Source of the DNA: Acidobacteriota bacterium
Lineage (GTDB): Bacteria; Acidobacteriota; Blastocatellia; RBC074
Direction of reading: 5' to 3'
DNA: 64,000 bases
Assembly (NCBI GenBank): GCA_016710075.1
Contig: JADJLO010000005.1
Span: 124,001-188,000, forward strand
Part shown: positions 26,940-36,726 of the stretch, piece by piece
How positions within the stretch are numbered: the first letter of the stretch is position 1
How the letters are laid out: each line of letters starts with the position of its first letter
The notes under the pieces: model-generated
Seen by the model: the letters and a program-made list of their open reading frames with translations, nothing else
Told to the model about the DNA's origin: nothing
Database searches by the model: none
Made by a program: the position numbers and the translations under genes

Positions 26940-28797
26940 TCAACGTTTCTCCAATTGGTTTTGAATCCTGCCGTGAGTTGTTCGACACCAGCGAGCGCCT
27001 GCCAGAAATTGGGTGATTTAAGTGCCGCGGCTGAAGCATTCTGGTCGAGAGGGTGAAGGCGGATTGAATGCTGCTGTCGCTCGTGGCGCTCAAGTCGATC
27101 AATCGGGCAACAGCGCTCCGCATCTCGCCCTGCCGGCGAGCCCGCCAGAACCGGATGGCGCGGGTTCTGCGTTGCCGAAGATTGATTTAAAGACTGGCGC
27201 AGCAAGCGCGCCTGCACCTGAATCGCAGAAGAGCCACGCAGCACGCCTGCCAACCTGTTCTGTGACGCTTCATCCAGCGCCTGCCACCTGCAGACGTGAA
27301 GCGTTCAGTCAGTCGTTTCATAGCCTGCGCGCGCCGGAGGCTAAAAGAGGCGTTCAAAGTGCGTCCGGCGAATTGCCGGATTTCATCGTCGATTCGATCC
27401 GCCGGAACTTTGCCATTGAAATACCGGTGGAGTTCGGCCTCCACGGGCAGTTTGCCGGCGGTAATGGTGGTCTGTTCGATCATGAACTGATTGGATGGCG
27501 CAGCAGCCTGATTGACGGATACGCTCCGGCCTGCGGCTTCCTCAACCGTCTCGATCTCAAAGCTAACAGCAGGGGATTGCAGGACGGTGTTGAGTGCGCG
27601 CCGCAGTTCTTCTTTGCGCTCATCGGTCTCGACGAGCCCTTCGATACGGAGCATGCCTTGAGGCGTGCGCGTGACACTGACTTGTTCGCCCAGATCGGCA
27701 CCCGCCTGCGAGAGCAGCGCCAGTGTTTCAATTTCCAGTGCTGGGCCAGCGGCGGGGGTAGGGAAAGTTATAGATCGCCAAACTGGTGGTGAAGCAGGTG
27801 CTACGGTCGGCACAAGCTCCGCAAATACTGACAGCGCCTGCATTGGTAGTATTTCGTATGCAGTTTCGCTCAGTTCGTATTCTCGGATTTCGTTTTCCCC
27901 CTGCACTTTTAAATGCAGCGCCATCGCATGCCAGTCGCTTTTGCTGACGAAAAGAGAGGCTTCAGTGATTGAGTTAACGGCATACGGTTCCTGCGCAACA
28001 GTCGTTAGTTTGAATTCGTTGGCGCCCGGCACAACAGTTTCCGCTTTTGTTAGTATGGATTTGCGCCATTCAGCAAAGGCTTCCGCCGTCAGGGGATGCT
28101 GAGAATCGAAGTTGTTGGCACGAAAAACTGTTTTGAGCTCGACAATTATTGCCGGTGTTTGGTTTTCGTTCTCGTGAATAAAACGAACACCTTGTTTGTC
28201 CGCGACACGCTGCCGGTACTGGTTGCGCTGGGTATCGTTCCAGCTTTCCCAGGTGACCGGCTCGCTTACTCCCAATCGTTTCACCTGTAACTTCCGGTAA
28301 ATAACCGGTTCACCCACCCGGCTCAGGCGCAACGTTTCGGCTGCGTAGAGCGCTTAAGTAATTCCTGCGCAGAGACAGACTGTTCTCCTCTAAGGATAAT
28401 CAACACCAGCGTCGCAACCAGCAGCAGGCAGGCTGTTGCTGCGATTGAGAGGCGTTGATCGGGGCAGCTGCCGGCGAAGAGCGTTGGTCCAGCGTGTAAT
28501 GATCGAAGATTTGGGTTGCCTGGAGGCTGCAACATGAAGTCGTTCGGCAAACTGTACGCTGGCCCGAGGCGGCAGAATGGAACAATCAGCCGAATCCGCC
28601 TCGGAAAAATCCATAAATGCAACTATCGCGCGGTCGATTTTGTCTCGTCGATTGCGGCAGGCCCAGCAACCTTCCAGATGCCTGCGTGCCTTGTCGGCCT
28701 GTCGCTCGTTCGCTTCCCCATCCAGGAACAACAGCAGCTCTTCATCTGTCGGATGCCAGCCAAATCGGAACCAGTTTTTCCCTCGATTAATGCTCAT
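26940..28797 (-). pseudogene. Zinc-finger anti-sigma factor with large extracytoplasmic domain, frameshifted
   Basis: The start at 28797 directly abuts the sigma-factor stop (TAAATG). The N-terminal part has the zf-HC2 type motif HLEGCWACRNRRD. A transmembrane helix (IAATACLLLVATLVLII) is read in a second frame around 28390-28440. A long periplasmic part (YAAETLRLSRVGEPVIY, then about 380 residues) is read in a third. The C-terminal portion continues through further shifts to roughly 26940; the exact stop cannot be fixed. This is the expected architecture of a membrane anti-sigma factor controlling the adjacent ECF sigma factor. The large extracytoplasmic part may sense the receptor or its substrate. 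At least four frame changes. Confidence 0.7.
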
Positions 28798-29368
28798 TTA
28801 CTTCCTCAGCAATCCGCTTAATCGCGCGTCCCAAAACGTTGCGACAGTAGAAATGCCGATGCCCAGCACTTCACCAATTTCCCGATAATTCAACCCTTCG
28901 GCGCGCAGGAAAAGACAATGCCGTTGTTGCGGAGATAGCTGCATCATGACAGCGCGCAACTGCCTTTGTCGTTCATTCGCCAGCAACCGCTGCTCCGCAT
29001 CGGGCTTGACATCAATGATGGAATTAAGCAGCAGTGAGTTTTCTTCAGCCTGTTCACGCCCTTGCCGCAGCCAGTCGATTGCCAGATTATGCTACGCGAT
29101 AGAGCCACGGACGAACATTGCCCATCGCATGGCCCTTTTGCAGGGAGTCGAACAGGCGCAGAAACGTTTCCTGAGCCAGGTCTTCTGCTTCCGGGATCTT
29201 TCCGATCAACCGGCAAACGTAGCGATAAATGGGGTCACGCAGTAACTCAAAAAGTTCTGCAACTTTCTGTTCCAGTCGGGATGTGCCTTGAATTTCGAGC
29301 AAGGCGCGTCTGTCAAGCCATAGCTCGCCCATTTCATTGCTGGTTGACACCGACCAGAACTTCGACAC
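28798..29368 (-). pseudogene. ECF-type sigma-70 factor, one frameshift
   Basis: GTG start at 29368 (an in-frame ATG lies at 29332). Region 2 is seen as YVCRLIGKIPEAEDLAQETFLRLF and RPWLYRVA. The expected continuation NLAIDWLRQGREQAEENS follows after a frame change near 29090 (two bases missing or one extra). Region 4 is LSPQQRHCLFLRAEGLNYREIGEVLGI with a helix-turn-helix. Joined length is about 190 residues, the ECF norm. Its stop abuts the anti-sigma start. It probably controls the receptor and BNR gene downstream on the same strand. Confidence 0.82.
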
Positions 29369-29739
29369 GCGTGATTCCTTCGATTTTAATTAATAAGAAA
29401 CTGTCTTGTTTGATCATATAACGTTTGATGTGAATGATTTTACGACAGTGAGGCAAAGATTTTATTGCAATTGGCTTTATTGAGTCGTTTGGCTCGATAT
29501 TAGTTCCCGATGCAGGTGAGATCCCAGAATAGTCTGAAGGAGTTCGCGACCTGTTAGTGAAAGTGTAATCACCAATTTATTATGTAACGGATCGGCCTCA
29601 GTGTGTATTTGTTTGAAGACCTGACATTTTTTGCCACTCTCACTGGGGATTTCAAATTCGAATGCTGCTCAATAGCGACTGATGGGAGTAGAGTCGTTGC
29701 GGGTGATGATTCCGGGCGATTGTATTTCCTGCAGCTTGT
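29369..29739. other. Intergenic region between miaA end and sigma-factor start; no gene seen
   Basis: About 370 nt of AT-richer sequence with no plausible ORF, RNA gene or repeat arm. It presumably holds the promoter of the sigma-factor operon and the end of the miaA transcript. I could not identify a convincing terminator or promoter. Confidence 0.5.
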
Positions 29740-30726
29740 TCAGCCGGGTGATTCTGTCTGAGATCGGTGAGCAGGTTTCTCCTCTAACATTGTCACAATT
29801 GCTGTTGCTTCGGTGATGACCTCTTTTTCAAATCCAAACCCATCCAGCCAGTGAGTATTCTGCTGAGCGCGCCACCAGGTCCATTGGCGTTTGGCGTAAT
29901 GGCGAGTGTCGAGTTTCATCTGCTCGATGGCGCTTTCGAGAGACCTTTTGCCGAGAATGTATTCTACGAATCTTTTATATCCGTGAGCGTTGAAGGCCTT
30001 GGCTGAAGGCGGGACGCCGGAGGCTATCAGGTTTTGAATCTCTTCGAGAAGTCCTTGTTCAACCATGAGATCAACGCGGCGATTGATGCGGTCATATAAC
30101 ACCTCCCTTGGCGGGTTGAGCACGAAATAATGCAGCCTCCCGGCGTATTCGGTCGGCACTTCGGGTTTGGTCTCATGCCAGACCGATAATGGAGATCCTG
30201 ATGAAAAATAGACTTCGAGAGCGCGAATGATTCTGGGCCAGTCTTTGGGGGCGAATCTGGAAGCGAGTCGTGGATCGACGCGGGCCAGCATTTTATGCAG
30301 GTGCTCAGGGCCTCGCTTGTCCAGGATCTTCTGGAGTCTGGGCCTGATCGACTGATCGATTTCAGGTGACTCGAATAATTTCGTGGTTAAAGCGTGCAGG
30401 TAGAACCCCGTGCCGCCGACAAGGATCGGCCGTTTGCCGCGTGATTCTATTTCGCGGATGGTCTGATCGGCCATCTCTGCCCACTCAACGGCCGTGAAAT
30501 TGACGGTTGGATCGACAAAGTCGATAAGGTGATGCGGGATTCCCTGCTGTTCTTCGGGCGGGACCTTGGCGGTTGCAATCTGGATTCCACGATATACCTG
30601 CACCGAGTCGCAGTTGATGATCTCGCCGTCATACCGTTTCGCCAGCTCTATGCCGAGGTCGCTTTTGCCTGACGCGGTGGGACCCACGACAGCAATCAAG
30701 GCCGAGTTGGCAGGGTTTGGATTCAA
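29740..30726 (-). CDS. miaA: tRNA dimethylallyltransferase
   Basis: Adds a dimethylallyl group to A37 of tRNAs that read UNN codons (328 residues). The P-loop VVGPTASGKSDLG is followed by INCDSVQVYRG, the GGTGFYLHAL motif, and a C-terminal HYAKRQWTWWR typical of MiaA. The start codon is TTG at 30726, overlapping the TGA of a tiny upstream ORF as TTGA, so initiation is probably coupled to that ORF. It is the last gene of a minus-strand set with a thioesterase and a DUF1295 protein. Confidence 0.95.
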   Translation of the reverse strand: MNPNPANSALIAVVGPTASGKSDLGIELAKRYDGEIINCDSVQVYRGIQIATAKVPPEEQQGIPHHLIDFVDPTVNFTAVEWAEMADQTIREIESRGKRPILVGGTGFYLHALTTKLFESPEIDQSIRPRLQKILDKRGPEHLHKMLARVDPRLASRFAPKDWPRIIRALEVYFSSGSPLSVWHETKPEVPTEYAGRLHYFVLNPPREVLYDRINRRVDLMVEQGLLEEIQNLIASGVPPSAKAFNAHGYKRFVEYILGKRSLESAIEQMKLDTRHYAKRQWTWWRAQQNTHWLDGFGFEKEVITEATAIVTMLEEKPAHRSQTESPG

Positions 30727-30809
30727 GGCAGATAGATCCAGCGATAGAGCGCCAGCCCAAGCATCAACGTCAGCAAAACCCAGACTCCCAATCGCTGATT
30801 TCTAGTCAT
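30723..30809 (-). CDS. 28-residue membrane peptide coupled to miaA
   Basis: Short ORF beginning ATG ACT AGA AAT CAG and ending with a TGA that overlaps the TTG start of miaA. The predicted peptide is MTRNQRLGV followed by a hydrophobic helix WVLLTLMLGLALYRWIYLP. It has the form of a single-span membrane peptide with a positive N-terminus facing the cytoplasm. Two readings are possible. It could be a real small protein, or a leader ORF whose translation allows miaA to start at a weak codon. The overlap and the clean hydrophobic profile support the ORF being translated; conservation in relatives would settle it. Confidence 0.6.
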   Translation of the reverse strand: MTRNQRLGVWVLLTLMLGLALYRWIYLP

Positions 30810-30818
30810 TGTCTTAAT

Positions 30819-31605
30819 TTATACTCCGGCGCGTTTTTTGGGAAACCAGGGAAAGAAAGCGTTGGTGCGTGCAACGTAATCGGTATAACCTGGTTTGTTC
30901 TTTTTGAGATTCTTTTCAAGCAGAGCGACGCCGGACACGCGCATCAGGAGAAAGGTCATCAGCAGTGGGCCGACGATGCTCCACCAGGCGCCGGCTGAAA
31001 ATGCAATCAAATAAAAGCCCCACCAGACCAGCGAGTCGCCGAAATAGTTCGGATGCCTGGTGAAAGACCACAAGCCACGATCCATAACCTTGCCCTGATT
31101 TTCCGACTTCGATTTGAATTTGGCGAGTTGGATGTCACCCAGCGATTCGAAAGAAAAAGCCGATCAGCCACAGGCAAAGCCCGGCCCAGTCCAGCCAGTT
31201 CAGATTCACGGCTGAACCGTAAGCCTGGGCAGCCTGAAGCGGCAGCGAGATGACCCACATCAAAACTCCCTGAAGGCCGAAGACCATGACCAGGCTCATG
31301 AGCGGGAATTTGCCGCCGTGACGCTTGCGCATTGCAACATAACGATAATCTTCACCCTTGCCGAGATTTCGCCAGGCCAGATAAAAAGCCAGTCTGAATC
31401 CCCAGCAGATTGCAATCAGAGTGATGAGCTGCTTTCTGACAGGATTACCGTCCGCGAAGATGTACGCGGCAAGAGCAACAAATGAGAATCCCATTCCCCA
31501 GAAGATGTCGACAATGCTCGCATCCTTCATCAGGAGGCTGATGACCCATAACGTGAGCATCGCGCCGGCAATGATCGCGGCTGAAATCAGGTAAATGCTT
31601 ACCAT
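30819..31605 (-). pseudogene. DUF1295 (steroid 5-alpha-reductase-like) membrane protein, one frameshift
   Basis: Integral membrane protein of about 260 residues. The N-terminal half has DIFWGMGFSFVALAAY and helices. The C-terminal half has the conserved RGLWSFTRHPNYFGD motif and WWGFYL, typical of the DUF1295/ICMT-like superfamily, whose members reduce or methylate lipid substrates. The two halves lie in different frames. Removing one base at about 31149 joins GFFF to ESLGDIQLAKFKSKSENQGK, which restores the whole family signature. The ATG at 31605 overlaps the thioesterase end by 7 nt. Confidence 0.85.
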
Positions 31606-32000
31606 CTGGTTGTCCGTTTCTTCAGCCCGGTTTTGAATCGATCGAGGTCGAGGGCGGCGCGCGTATGAGTTCCCGAGCCGACCAGGCCGCGGCTGTCGTG
31701 AGCCTCGACTTCGAACTTGACGATGTTGTCCGCGGCTTCAATAACCGTCGCTTTGGCGATCACGGTATCTCCCATTGGAGTGGCTGCGAGATGGCGGATG
31801 TTGACCTCGACTCCGACCGAGATGTGCCCTTCGGGGAGGAATGGATGCATCGTCTCGGATGCGGCGACCTCCATCAGATAGATCATCGCGGGCGTGGAAA
31901 GCACTGCGGGCAGGTTCTCATCATGCGTCCTGATGGTCAGATCATTTGTGACTTCCGTGCTCTTCTCCCCATGGATTCCTACTCTTATTCCTTCAAACAT
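31599..32000 (-). CDS. Thioesterase of the FlK/hot-dog type
   Basis: Small hot-dog-fold protein (133 residues) similar to fluoroacetyl-CoA thioesterase-like enzymes. The pattern STPAMIYLMEVAASETMHPFLPEG, then VNIRHLAATPMGDTV and the FEVEAHDSRGLVGSGTHTRA strand matches that group, including the His in HTRA. It probably hydrolyses a small acyl-CoA; the physiological substrate is unknown. It is the first gene of the set thioesterase, DUF1295, small ORF and miaA. Confidence 0.85.
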   Translation of the reverse strand: MFEGIRVGIHGEKSTEVTNDLTIRTHDENLPAVLSTPAMIYLMEVAASETMHPFLPEGHISVGVEVNIRHLAATPMGDTVIAKATVIEAADNIVKFEVEAHDSRGLVGSGTHTRAALDLDRFKTGLKKRTTRW

Positions 32001-32062
32001 TTATGATAGCTCCGAAAAATTCAGATAACGATCGATACTGCCGGCGAAATTTCTCAGCGTAT

Positions 32063-33316
32063 CTATTCAAGGCTCAACAGTCTCAGGTTATTCTCATCCT
32101 TGATCACGATATTTTTACCCGAGATTGCCGGGTGAGCCCAGGTTGGGCTGTCGGCGACCTGGTAGGTTTTGATGACTTTGGCTCCCTTGCCGGCCGAATC
32201 GGTGATAATCAGGCTGGCATCGTTTGTCAGCGAAAAGATAAAGCCACCGGCCAGCAGCATCGCGGCATTCTCGCCCTGGCGCGGATCGCCGGTCCACAAA
32301 GTCTTGCCGGAGGCGGCATCGAGGCAGAAGAACTGGCCCTTGTTGCGATGCGACATGCCAAAAAGCAGATTGCCGCTGAGCACCGGCGAATTCATGTACA
32401 TCGATACTTCCTTGTTGATCCAGACCTGATCCGTCACCCATTTGTTGTCGCGATAACCCAATCTGACGGCAAAGACTCCCTTGTTGATGCCTGAAAAAAT
32501 CAACAGGTCCTTGTATGCGACCGGTGTCACAATGTTCTGAACATACTCGGTATCGAAAGGGATCTTCCACAACAAACCGCCATTTTCGATTGCTATGCCG
32601 ACGATAAACTTCTGCGACTGTGTGACCAGTTGGCGCTTGCCCACGGCCTCGACAACAATAGGGGATGAGTAGCCGGGGCCGTCAGCGGTCCAGGCCCATT
32701 TTTCGGCGCCGGTTGCGGCATCGAGAGCAACCATGCCGCCCTGATCATTGCCTCCTGCATGAACAATGATTTTCCCATTATCGATTACCGGGGACATGGC
32801 TGTTCCGAAAAGCGGCGCTTTCGCCTTGAACTTCTCGAAGAAATCTTTTCTCCAGATGAGCTTTCCATTTGAGCCATCGTAGCAGGAGAGGACGCCGGTG
32901 ATGCCAAGAGTATAGAGCTTCCCATTGTTGAAGATCGGCGTGGATTTGGGGCCTTTGCCGTGAGTCATCGCCGCAGGGTTCATCGAGTAGGCCACAGGGT
33001 AGCTGTCCTGCCAGAGAACTTTTCCGGAATTCAAATCGACTGCCATGACGATTTCGTTGTCACCCTGACGGGCGTGCTGATAAACGCGGTTGCCGACGAC
33101 CAGAGGAGAAGAATGGCCGATGCCGGCTTTAATAGCCCATTTTGCCCTGAGCTTATCGGGCCATGATTTTGGAGCCGCGAAACCGGCAACGACTCCATCT
33201 CTGTTTGGCCCGCGCCACTGAGCCCAGTCCTGGGCAAACGAATATTCAAATGACGAAATCATCATCATGATCAACAATGGGAGAATCAAAATCCGATGTT
33301 TTCCAGTTATTGACAT
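32063..33316 (-). CDS. Exported PQQ-type beta-propeller protein
   Basis: About 417 residues. The ATG at 33316 was chosen because an AGAGGA sequence lies just upstream and a signal peptide follows (ILILPLLIMMMISSFEYSFAQ); longer in-frame starts would run into the permease gene. The mature protein starts DWAQWRGPNRDGV, a hallmark of PQQ-like quinoprotein propellers. It has repeated blades (AVDLNSGKVLWQDS, ALDAATGAEKWAW, CLDAASGKTLWTG). Many such proteins lack PQQ and act as scaffolds or unknown periplasmic proteins, so a dehydrogenase role is not claimed. The upstream gene is an FtsX permease 30 nt away. Confidence 0.88.
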   Translation of the reverse strand: MSITGKHRILILPLLIMMMISSFEYSFAQDWAQWRGPNRDGVVAGFAAPKSWPDKLRAKWAIKAGIGHSSPLVVGNRVYQHARQGDNEIVMAVDLNSGKVLWQDSYPVAYSMNPAAMTHGKGPKSTPIFNNGKLYTLGITGVLSCYDGSNGKLIWRKDFFEKFKAKAPLFGTAMSPVIDNGKIIVHAGGNDQGGMVALDAATGAEKWAWTADGPGYSSPIVVEAVGKRQLVTQSQKFIVGIAIENGGLLWKIPFDTEYVQNIVTPVAYKDLLIFSGINKGVFAVRLGYRDNKWVTDQVWINKEVSMYMNSPVLSGNLLFGMSHRNKGQFFCLDAASGKTLWTGDPRQGENAAMLLAGGFIFSLTNDASLIITDSAGKGAKVIKTYQVADSPTWAHPAISGKNIVIKDENNLRLLSLE

Positions 33317-33345
33317 TTGACCAATCCTCTTTATCTTTTTTCGCA

Positions 33346-36300
33346 TTATTCGGTTCTCAGCGCCGGGATCAAGGGTGAGCGAGCAATCGCCAGAACGGCG
33401 GCAACCGACGCAGCCAGACCGGTAATCAGCACGGCGGCAAGCAGCAGCCACAAGGAGACAGCCGAGATATGCCCGCCGCGCGCGATGAATGCCGGAGCGA
33501 TTGCCAGAAGCGCGCAGACCAGCCCGCTGAGAAGTCCGCAGCCAAGGAGTAATAAATTTTCAGCGATGACCATCAATGATAGATGGCGTGGTTGAAATCC
33601 CACGGCCCGCATCAATGCGAGTTCACGCCTTCGCTCAAGCACATTTCTCAAAAGGACTGCGGCAAGCCCCAGAGTCCCGAGCAACAGTCCCAGACCTCCC
33701 AGTGTCTGGAAGGTCGAGAGATAAGTATTTTCCACCTGGTGAAATCCGGCAAGTTTTTCCTCGGTGCCAATGGCATCGAAACCGAAATCCGAGAGCCTGT
33801 CTTCAAGAAGGCTGGATATCGCCTGAATTTTTTCGAGAGGGCCATCGATCAGGAAATAGCGATGTCCTTCGATCTCGGGGAAGAATCGGATGAAATTCTG
33901 TTCCGAGATCAGCAATTCGCTCTGGAAGATGCTGTCGTCGAGAGCGGCTACGATTCTAAGCCTGACCTCTGAGCCATCGCCTGCATTGACAGTTATCTCG
34001 TCACCGAGTTTGAGATGCAGTACATAAGCCAGTGAATTGGCGTCTGCAATGGCGGGGATGACGCGGGCAGTCTTGTTATCAGAGTTGATTTCGCGGTTGA
34101 GCAGGAGCCAGGGATTGCGCGATTCCAGCTCGTTTCCTTCAATCGATGATTGAAAGGCGAAGCGGCCGGCGTCGATGAATTCCCTTCCCGCTCCAATAAT
34201 GCGCGGATTACGCGGCTGGTAAAGGTTGAGGCAGCTCGCATCGTCGCCCGGTCGCAGCCTGAATCTGGTGATACGAGCTTCATCCAGATTCTTGTCGACA
34301 AGATTGAGTTCTTCCCTGCCCTGTTCGCCGTTGAGGTTGCGAACCACCGGCAGCAGAGATTCGGCCACCAGCTTGTATCCGCCGTTTCCGGATTTCGGAT
34401 CATAGGTTTTCGTCGAACCGTCGCGCCTGAAGGCATCGACCGAAACGATTATGAACGCGGCTGAGGCAATCAATGCAATGCACATGACGCTGCGGCCAGG
34501 CCGGTAGGAGGCATTTCGGAAACCCAGCCTTGCCAGCGGCAGCAGGCCACGGCCCTGAATCAGCCGTTTTTTGTCGCTCTTGAGCCAGTAGGACCATAGA
34601 CTCAGGACTGCTATCAGGAAAAGTGATCCGGCGCCGAAGAAGCCGCCGGCCTGGCCTATGAGATTGAAGGTCGCTGCCAGCAGAAAGATCAGCCCTGCAA
34701 TACTGAAGACCACGACACTTCTTTTGGCTGACAGCACGCCGGATCCGGAGCGCTGTCCATCTGTCTGCGAGATGGATCCTGAAAGCAGGCTTCGCGGAGA
34801 TGAAGCCGCGAGCCGGCGAAGTGTCCACCAGATGCAGATGAGTGCGGTGATGATTCCGGAGACAAAACCGATGACCATTGACGCAGGGTTGATGTGCAGC
34901 TTGAGCAATGTCGTTCCGACGGCTCCAACCCACCACGTGCGCAATCCGTACATCATCAGGGCCCCGTATGCGACGGCTCCAACCAGACCGACAAGGCTGC
35001 CCGCAACCGCCAGCAGAAAACCCTCGCTCAGGAAGAGCGATCTGATTCGCCTGACCGGAAATCCGACCGCCCGCAGCAGCCCGATCTCTCGCAGCCGCTG
35101 CTCTATCCCAAGTCTGAAGAAGAGCGTCGTCAACAACAAGGCTGAGATGACCAGGAAAAAACTGAAATAGGTGAAATATTCGCCGAAATCAGTCGCTCCA
35201 CGCGAAGCCTGCATTCCTGCCATCCTGACCGATTGAATTGCCAGACCCATCTCAACCGGGTCGGTCTCGTCGCGCAAATCCTTGCTGAATTTTGCGAGCT
35301 GAGATTGAGGATCGCCGCCATCCGGCACATTGAAACGGATTGATGTGAGTTTACCGTAGCGCGATGACCATATTTTTTGCCCTTCTTCCAGGAGGATGAA
35401 GGCTTTGGGCGTGGTCTTGAATTTTCGCCAGTAATCTTCATCCCTGGGACGGACGCGTGCGAGGTCGAGCGGAAACGGCGGATCCCAGTCGGAGAGGCTT
35501 TCAGTGTCGGTTATGCCCGGATAATCCGGAGCATAATTCCTGTCATCAGCGGCGCCGCTCAATGGAACTACGGCTGCCACGCGAAACTGAGTCTGTTTGG
35601 TATCGAGTTGCCCTTCCTGTCGCCAGACGTAATATTCGAGATCGACAAGGTCTCCGGGTTTGGCGGATAGATCCGCGGCCGCCCAGTCATTAAGAACTAC
35701 CGGCGGCTCGCCCTGAATTTTGATCGCCGTACCGGCAATTGTATCGAGACTCTTTTGATCGAGGGCAGTGATCAGGGAGTAGGGTATCTTTTTTTCGCCA
35801 ATACTGATGGTGTTGGCGAGATAAGTCAGGACCTCGGAAGGCCGGCTTCCGGATCTGCCTGCCACTTCTTTTGCCTTTTCGGCAATGGCGTCACTGATGA
35901 CCGCGCTTTCGCTTTCCAGCACAACCGTACGGCGCGCATCGAGGCTTCTCAGCTTCAATCCGAGATCGGCAAGCTGATACTTGTTTTTCAGGATTCCTGC
36001 GAGCAGATTCGGTGATTTGTTTCCGGCGTCTTTGGCTGAGACGAGAATGATATTGGCTTTGCCGTCCTGTTCCAGATTGCGCTGCAGCTTTCTCAGCGGC
36101 ACGAAAATGGCACGGACCGCCCCTTGCTGAGGCTTGAGCGAGAATTCGCCGAGAGATTCCGCCGGAAGCGTATCGCCGACCGTGAATCGAATGGTGCTGC
36201 CGGGCTGATCTTTTCTGCCATGCAGCGATTCGACGGGAATGTCAGTGGGTTTTTCTATTCTCAGCAGAATCGTATCGCCGCTTGCGGCTCCGAGCTCCGC

Positions 36301-36726
36301 TGCCAGTGCGTGGCTGAGCGATGCCTCATTGCCATCAGGCGTTCTGATCGACGAGCCGTGAAATTGCCCGAATCGTTCATCGATGCCATATACCTGCACT
36401 CCGCCGGCGCGCGCATTGTTCTCATCGCGGATGACGACTCCCTGAAGGGCAATCAGCGGAACAGTCGCATTGAAAGCTTCGGTGAAATTTTCGCCGGATT
36501 GAAGATCCGCGGCGAGTTGTTCCCTGAAAAATCCTGTGCCGGCAATGACCAGATCGGTCCTGCCCAGCCTCGTCAAAGCCAGGTCGTTAAGGCTCGATCG
36601 CACGGAATCTCCCACCAGCAGCGCGCCTGCAAGCACGGCTACGGCAGTGGCAACTCCAAGGATTACCGCAATGTTGGTTCGCCAGTAATGGAACAGGCCT
36701 TGTTTTATCAGTCCCGATTGTTTCAT
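33346..36726 (-). CDS. Large FtsX-domain ABC transporter permease
   Basis: Membrane protein of 1,126 residues with two FtsX-type blocks of three helices each, plus an N-terminal helix (AVILGVATAVAVLAGALLVG). Each block is preceded by a long extracytoplasmic domain. The motifs LREIGLLRAVGFPVRRI and RRELALMRAVGFQPRHL are the two coupling segments expected of duplicated FtsX domains. It resembles lipoprotein-release and macrolide-type mechanotransmission permeases (LolCE/MacB group), here with both halves in one chain. The start overlaps the ATPase stop (ATGA). The substrate is unknown; a role in moving or remodelling envelope lipids or proteins is inferred. Confidence 0.9.
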   Translation of the reverse strand: MKQSGLIKQGLFHYWRTNIAVILGVATAVAVLAGALLVGDSVRSSLNDLALTRLGRTDLVIAGTGFFREQLAADLQSGENFTEAFNATVPLIALQGVVIRDENNARAGGVQVYGIDERFGQFHGSSIRTPDGNEASLSHALAAELGAASGDTILLRIEKPTDIPVESLHGRKDQPGSTIRFTVGDTLPAESLGEFSLKPQQGAVRAIFVPLRKLQRNLEQDGKANIILVSAKDAGNKSPNLLAGILKNKYQLADLGLKLRSLDARRTVVLESESAVISDAIAEKAKEVAGRSGSRPSEVLTYLANTISIGEKKIPYSLITALDQKSLDTIAGTAIKIQGEPPVVLNDWAAADLSAKPGDLVDLEYYVWRQEGQLDTKQTQFRVAAVVPLSGAADDRNYAPDYPGITDTESLSDWDPPFPLDLARVRPRDEDYWRKFKTTPKAFILLEEGQKIWSSRYGKLTSIRFNVPDGGDPQSQLAKFSKDLRDETDPVEMGLAIQSVRMAGMQASRGATDFGEYFTYFSFFLVISALLLTTLFFRLGIEQRLREIGLLRAVGFPVRRIRSLFLSEGFLLAVAGSLVGLVGAVAYGALMMYGLRTWWVGAVGTTLLKLHINPASMVIGFVSGIITALICIWWTLRRLAASSPRSLLSGSISQTDGQRSGSGVLSAKRSVVVFSIAGLIFLLAATFNLIGQAGGFFGAGSLFLIAVLSLWSYWLKSDKKRLIQGRGLLPLARLGFRNASYRPGRSVMCIALIASAAFIIVSVDAFRRDGSTKTYDPKSGNGGYKLVAESLLPVVRNLNGEQGREELNLVDKNLDEARITRFRLRPGDDASCLNLYQPRNPRIIGAGREFIDAGRFAFQSSIEGNELESRNPWLLLNREINSDNKTARVIPAIADANSLAYVLHLKLGDEITVNAGDGSEVRLRIVAALDDSIFQSELLISEQNFIRFFPEIEGHRYFLIDGPLEKIQAISSLLEDRLSDFGFDAIGTEEKLAGFHQVENTYLSTFQTLGGLGLLLGTLGLAAVLLRNVLERRRELALMRAVGFQPRHLSLMVIAENLLLLGCGLLSGLVCALLAIAPAFIARGGHISAVSLWLLLAAVLITGLAASVAAVLAIARSPLIPALRTE

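Noticed and set aside
27022..27792. 256-codon plus-strand frame in the anti-sigma region
   Set aside because: It is antisense to recognisable anti-sigma sequence and shows only low-complexity, unmatched protein.
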